A DNA stretch of 64,000 nucleotides from Odiellus spinosus. Taxonomy: Eukaryota; Arthropoda; Arachnida; Opiliones; Phalangiidae. Position 1 is the stretch's first letter. Every line of letters starts with the position of its first letter. A program made the translations under genes and the position numbers. The notes under the pieces are model-generated. The model was given only the letters and a program-made list of their open reading frames with translations. It ran no database searches and was not told where the DNA came from. Positions 59,679-64,000 of the stretch are shown piece after piece. Where the stretch lies: the NCBI GenBank assembly GCA_963920705.1, contig OY987237.1, forward strand, positions 15,034,601 to 15,098,600. The letters run 5' to 3'.

Positions 59679-60868
59679 GTGAGTCCAGAACCAAATTTAT
59701 TATATGCGCGGCGTTTGCGACAAGATGCTATTTGCAATTACATGTACGGTACTGGGTGATCAAATTTCTTTTGGTTTCGGGATAAGGGACGCTCTGAAAT
59801 ATTGAATGGTATCTTTTCATATTTAAAAGATGCTTAAAAAGAGTTTATATTTTACTTAAGATTTTCTATAATGTAGATTTGGAAAATCAGTTTATATTTA
59901 ACCTTTGACCTATGACAAAATTACTAAATTTTTTAGCCACACCTCCTTTCTTTAAAGGCGTGGGTGTTGTGTTAGTTCAAAAGGTCAGGGAACTAAAATA
60001 TTTTGGTACAGGTTGAGGAAATGTTTAATAGGTTGAACTTTTAATTGTTATAAACAATTATTTATTGCGTAAAGATTCAGTATTTTCCCATATTCTGAGC
60101 AAACTATCGATACTGATTGAAATCAAGCGTAGAAAAAGCGTGTGTTGCCAACAGCTCGTGAATATGAGTATAAAGTCACGTAAAATATTAAGTAGCGGTC
60201 AGGGAAATTATTTAGAAATGGTCGGGAAAAGTCAGGGAAACTCGATTCGTATTTTTTTGTAAGAACCCTGTTATTGTACGTCACTTCATATATCAATCTC
60301 CTTTATTTCTACATCTATAACCCCTGGCGCCCCCTACCAAGCTCACCCTAGTGAGGTGCCCTCTATTAGCATGCATTTTTACTGTGATTTGATAATGTAC
60401 CGTTTATTAATGGCAGATTACCAGTAAAAAGCGCCTTTTTTCATAAAAAGTAATACAAATTTTATTGGTAAATTTAAAACATCACATTAGTGGGGTTTTT
60501 TAATTTTTTATCGTTACAAATTAAATGGCAAAATTTTGACGCGTAACTATGCTAGATTCTAGTTGAATTAGGGGCCACAATATTAACTAAAATTGGAAAA
60601 ACATTTTAGGGGGAATTGAAATTGATAACCAGTATCATTTAGGTTTGTGAAGGGTTAGAGAGTAATTGTCCAATTGTCCTACAAAATAAATAGTTCTTGG
60701 TGGGCTTTAATTTGAATCAAAGGTTAACTGAAGATGAGGGCCCCCTGACATTACCGCTCTCGGTTAAGCCTTGGCTTTAACTAATCACGTTCATTGCCAT
60801 CTATTGGTTTTTGATTTATTGTCCATTCAGTCAGAACATAGCCGTGTTCTCGCGCGATGAAGAAACCG
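59679..60868. other. NAA15 intron 10, left part
   Basis: No NAA15 exon found. 60180-60260 contains GTCAGGGAAA repeats related to family D in inverse orientation. An AATAAA on the minus strand at 60815-60820 fits the 3' end of the gene at 60869. Confidence 0.5.
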
Positions 60869-62494
60869 TTAAATTCTATATCCAAATCCTTTAGGCTTAG
60901 CGCTGGTTGGTTTAAGCGTTTCAGGCGGTTCAGTCACTGTAGTTCTACTAGAAGCCGCATTGTCTTGCAACTCATTACTGTCGTAGTAAAAAGACGTAAA
61001 TCTCTCCGCGTATCTTTCACTAACTTTGGCGATTTGGTTGTTGTTATTATTTTGCCTAAAAAACCCGCCGTGTAGTATTAAAAACTGATCTCGTCCGACT
61101 CTATTGGGACTCAAAGGATCATTATCTTCAGTAACGGGACCCGAGACCCTTTCTCCCTTACGTTTACGGAACCTTTTCTTATTTCTTTCAAACTCCACAA
61201 TGTTGGTACGACCATCTTCAAATCGAAATATCTTGGGATAACTTTCAGCCCTATCTTGACCTCGTACGATATGATATTCTGGAAAGTTAAATGGGAATTG
61301 GAATGGGTTGTTACCGCCTTCCGGTACGCCTCCACCTCCGCCTTGTTGAATAGAGTTGGGAGAATCAATCCTCGGTATTGGATTGATAAATGGGTTTTGA
61401 TAGCCATTGTTGATGCCATTCAAAGGGTTGTTGTTAATACCGAGATCTGGATTCAAGATTGGTTGATTTGTACCCGGTATTGTCAAACGGTACAAATCGA
61501 ATGGTGGTTGTTGTTGTAATAAGTGCGTCAAGCTTGGAGGTGGTGTTGGTATTGGTATTGGATTGTGGTACACTATCGGTTCAATATTTTCCGGGGGTTG
61601 TTGTTGATACAAGAATTGGTTTGAAGGAGGATTAGGTGGTTTTGGAGGTTGGGGTTGATAGTATTGAACATTTATTGCGTTCGGGGGTGGTGGTGGGTTT
61701 GAAGGAGAATTAGGTTGTTTTGGAGGTTGGGGTTGATAATATTGAACATTTATCGGGTTTGGGGGTGGTGGTGGTGGGTTTGAAGGAGGATTAGGTTGTT
61801 TTGGAGGTTGGGGTTGATAGTATTGAACATTTATTGCATTAGGGGGTGGTGGTGATTCTGCCTTGGGTTGATTTTGCCGGTAATTGACTCTCTGGTTTCG
61901 TGGTGATGTAGACGGAGAGGGCGGTTTGATTCTTGTAAAAGGTCGTACTTTTTGTACCCTCCTGGGTGGCTTAGGCTGAGGAACATGTTGGGGTTGAATT
62001 CTAGCCGGTGGTAAAGTTGGTATGACTGGTATTGTTCTAGGAGACTGGTAAGTTACTGGTCTAGGCGGTGCAGTTGGTTGAGAGACGGATTTGGGGGCGT
62101 CATTGCGATGGTTGATCACGGTGTGAGTGTGAAATTGTAAATTGGGGAATTTTGGGAAGTTGTTGAAAAAGTCCGCGAAACTTTTATGGAAGTCTAAGTT
62201 GGGAGCCTTCCCTGGGCTGAACATTCCTCTGTATTCGAAACTGTTGGGTCCAACGTTGGTAAAGAAAAATGTTGGTTTAGTTTCAGTTCCATTCGTTGTT
62301 AATATTTGTTGAACTTGACGTTGAACCGCTTGCGCCGTTGTTAAGTTGAAGCTACTCTGAGAAATGTTGGGCTTTCTTTGATTTTGGTTCGTATTCCGAT
62401 TTGTAGACGGCGGTGGAGTTGATAGAGAGTGATGCGAAAGTGATAGTAGCACCCATAAAATAGAGATTGGATAGAATTTGTGCCGTGGAAACAT
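60869..62494 (-). CDS. Secreted proline-rich protein, function unknown
   Basis: One uninterrupted frame of 541 codons. The N-terminus is a clear signal peptide (hydrophobic ILWVLLSLSHHSLS after basic residues), so the product is probably secreted. Residues ~130-330 are proline-, glutamine- and asparagine-rich, with three imperfect copies of a ~27-residue repeat containing INVQYYQPQPPK and PPSNPPPPP. The C-terminal part is different: PKIFRFEDGRTNIVEFERNK, a basic run RFRKRKGERV, then GRDQFLILHGGFFR. I have an impression that this last module occurs in other insect proteins, but cannot confirm it. The ATG lies directly after an acceptor-like ATTTCAG, so a 5' leader exon probably exists. A minus-strand AATAAA follows the stop by ~50 bp. 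An extracellular matrix or cuticle role is possible but is inference. Confidence 0.8.
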   Translation of the reverse strand: MFPRHKFYPISILWVLLSLSHHSLSTPPPSTNRNTNQNQRKPNISQSSFNLTTAQAVQRQVQQILTTNGTETKPTFFFTNVGPNSFEYRGMFSPGKAPNLDFHKSFADFFNNFPKFPNLQFHTHTVINHRNDAPKSVSQPTAPPRPVTYQSPRTIPVIPTLPPARIQPQHVPQPKPPRRVQKVRPFTRIKPPSPSTSPRNQRVNYRQNQPKAESPPPPNAINVQYYQPQPPKQPNPPSNPPPPPPNPINVQYYQPQPPKQPNSPSNPPPPPNAINVQYYQPQPPKPPNPPSNQFLYQQQPPENIEPIVYHNPIPIPTPPPSLTHLLQQQPPFDLYRLTIPGTNQPILNPDLGINNNPLNGINNGYQNPFINPIPRIDSPNSIQQGGGGGVPEGGNNPFQFPFNFPEYHIVRGQDRAESYPKIFRFEDGRTNIVEFERNKKRFRKRKGERVSGPVTEDNDPLSPNRVGRDQFLILHGGFFRQNNNNNQIAKVSERYAERFTSFYYDSNELQDNAASSRTTVTEPPETLKPTSAKPKGFGYRI

Positions 62495-64000
62495 CTGAAA
62501 TTACAATAAATTAAATTAATCTATAGTTTATAAACAAGAGGCTAATTGAAGGTAAAGTAGGCCTAAAAACAATTCTTAACGATGATTTTTAGAATTTGTA
62601 CGGTAATTTTAGAGATGTCGGTTAAGTTGTAGGGTTTGAACTCTTACATATAAGTCTTATAATAAGAATCCGACCCTCTAAAAATAATTTCCTGCGAAAA
62701 CAATCAACCTTTTGAATTTCTTTCCCAATAATTTTCTATTTAAACTGGCAAAGCCTGTTTCATAAATGCAAGAAAGAAAAATAAACCTAAAATTCTTGTA
62801 TAACCGAAAGTTTCAATTCTTCCCTTCAAAAGATAAATCTTAAGAGAGTGTTCGTCTTTTTTAGAAAGTTGTATCAGTCCTAGATTTCAACGCTGTACGT
62901 TCAATTCAATCTACGAATTATTATCATAAAGATACGAGAGAGTGTAGCTTTGTAAGAGATAAAATCCCAACCTGAGACGATTATAGATTTTAAGAATAAA
63001 ATAATTCCTCCCATTTTCTTTTGTATGTAATTTTCTATTGAGCAACTGGCTAACGGGGAAAAAAGCATATCCGTAAAAAAATGACGACATTCCTAATGAC
63101 CTTTTGAACCGTGTTTGGCTGAGCGCAGATAGCTAGCAGGAAGTAATTAACCCCCATTTTTAGAAAAGAATCTTCAAGAAGAAATCAAATTCCTAGCTTG
63201 GCTATAAGACTAAGAGGGAGATTTCTCTGACCTATATTATAAAAAAAAAACTGAAAATACGTTTAAAGATGACACTTTCTAGTTTTCTCTATTACTTGTC
63301 TCGAAATCTTCATTATTATAGGTTCGTTAAATTAAGAAATTAAGCTTTAACTCGCTTTTTGTTTACGTTAATTAGTTTCCAATATCCCTTCTGAATGATT
63401 TTTGGCTCTTAAAGGGAGAATGAATATGTGAAATCAACGGGATAAATTGAAATTTTAAAGGTTATGGTGTTTGATGGTTTAATATTTGAATTGGGAGAAG
63501 AGCGGGTTAGAAGGAAGGACTAATTTTCCTTAGGCGAAACCAGGGTCACAATCAAATGTTTTAGATTTGCCACCCGTCAACTACGTGAATTCAAGACAGC
63601 CATTGATATTTTATAAAGTTTGGTTGCACTTTAAGATGTGGAGCTTTTTCTTGGACCATGAGTCAAAATAAAGGTCTTGGGGAAGTCTTTCGGGTGTCTT
63701 ATGTAGTCTTAAGAGGTCTTGGGAAGTCTTAAAGACATCCTAAGAATTTTGTAGTGTTCTTGAGGACCTCTTCAGATCTAACCATTTCGTTCAAAATTGA
63801 TCTAGAGTTTACTGAAAAATATAAATTTTATAACCAAATTTTAAATTATAGATTTTTTTTCCATTTTATATTTCCTTTAAATCTCAAATTTTGTTTATTA
63901 TTTTGATGAAGATGACCCAGTAATTATAGTCTATACCATACATTACTTCTAAAAAACAAACAAATTGAATAACCAGTCACGTAATTAATAACGATTTAGG
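62495..64000. other. Gene-free right end (NAA15 intron 10 continued)
   Basis: No NAA15 exon recognised on the plus strand. It presumably includes the leader and promoter of the secreted-protein gene. TTAAAGGGAGAATGAATATG at 63410-63430 is a bare family B/C end. A short GTCTTGGGAAGTCTT repeat lies at 63670-63745. Confidence 0.45.

Overview
The window is animal nuclear DNA, most likely from an arthropod. It is AT-rich, its genes have many short GT-AG introns (plus one AT-AC intron), and it is crowded with short non-autonomous DNA transposons and minisatellites. Four genes can be recognised by sequence: the proteolipid M6 (minus), ANKRD50 (minus), the spliceosomal protein IK/RED (plus) and the NatA subunit NAA15 (plus, 3' end outside the window). 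A fifth gene (minus) encodes an unassigned secreted proline-rich protein. The M6 sequence looks arthropod-like, but I cannot name the species.

Layout. 1-25.7 kb: no recognisable complete gene. This part holds eight complete and one partial copy of a ~337-bp inverted-repeat element (family A, 7-bp target duplications), palindromic TTAA elements (families B and C), elements with CAGGGTTGCCAC ends (D), elements with GTTCACACT ends (E), GATCGAC-rich elements (F), and several tandem arrays. 25.8-36.1 kb: M6, six coding exons, the first contributing only ATGG; its introns hold repeats and two small unassigned ORFs. 37.4-44.9 kb: ANKRD50, seven coding exons, 1423 residues as reconstructed; intron 2 is mostly three tandem ~534-bp units that each fold into a long hairpin. 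45-52 kb: repeats, a retroposed poly(A) sequence, and one possible first exon. 52.1-55.1 kb: IK/RED, 16 coding exons, 572 residues, with a clear U12-type AT-AC intron. 55.6-59.7 kb: the first ten coding exons of NAA15 (586 residues). The missing C-terminal third must lie beyond the window, so the secreted-protein gene at 60.9-62.5 kb probably sits inside a NAA15 intron on the opposite strand.

The genes do not form one pathway. IK/RED acts in pre-mRNA splicing, NAA15 in co-translational N-terminal acetylation, ANKRD50 in endosomal recycling, and M6 at the plasma membrane. The mobile-element content is the more unusual part: nested TTAA insertions, a filled/empty paralogous site, a MITE family with 7-bp duplications, and element subterminal motifs expanded into separate tandem arrays. 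All joins were made by reading splice signals and comparing with remembered family sequences; no alignment or database search was run.
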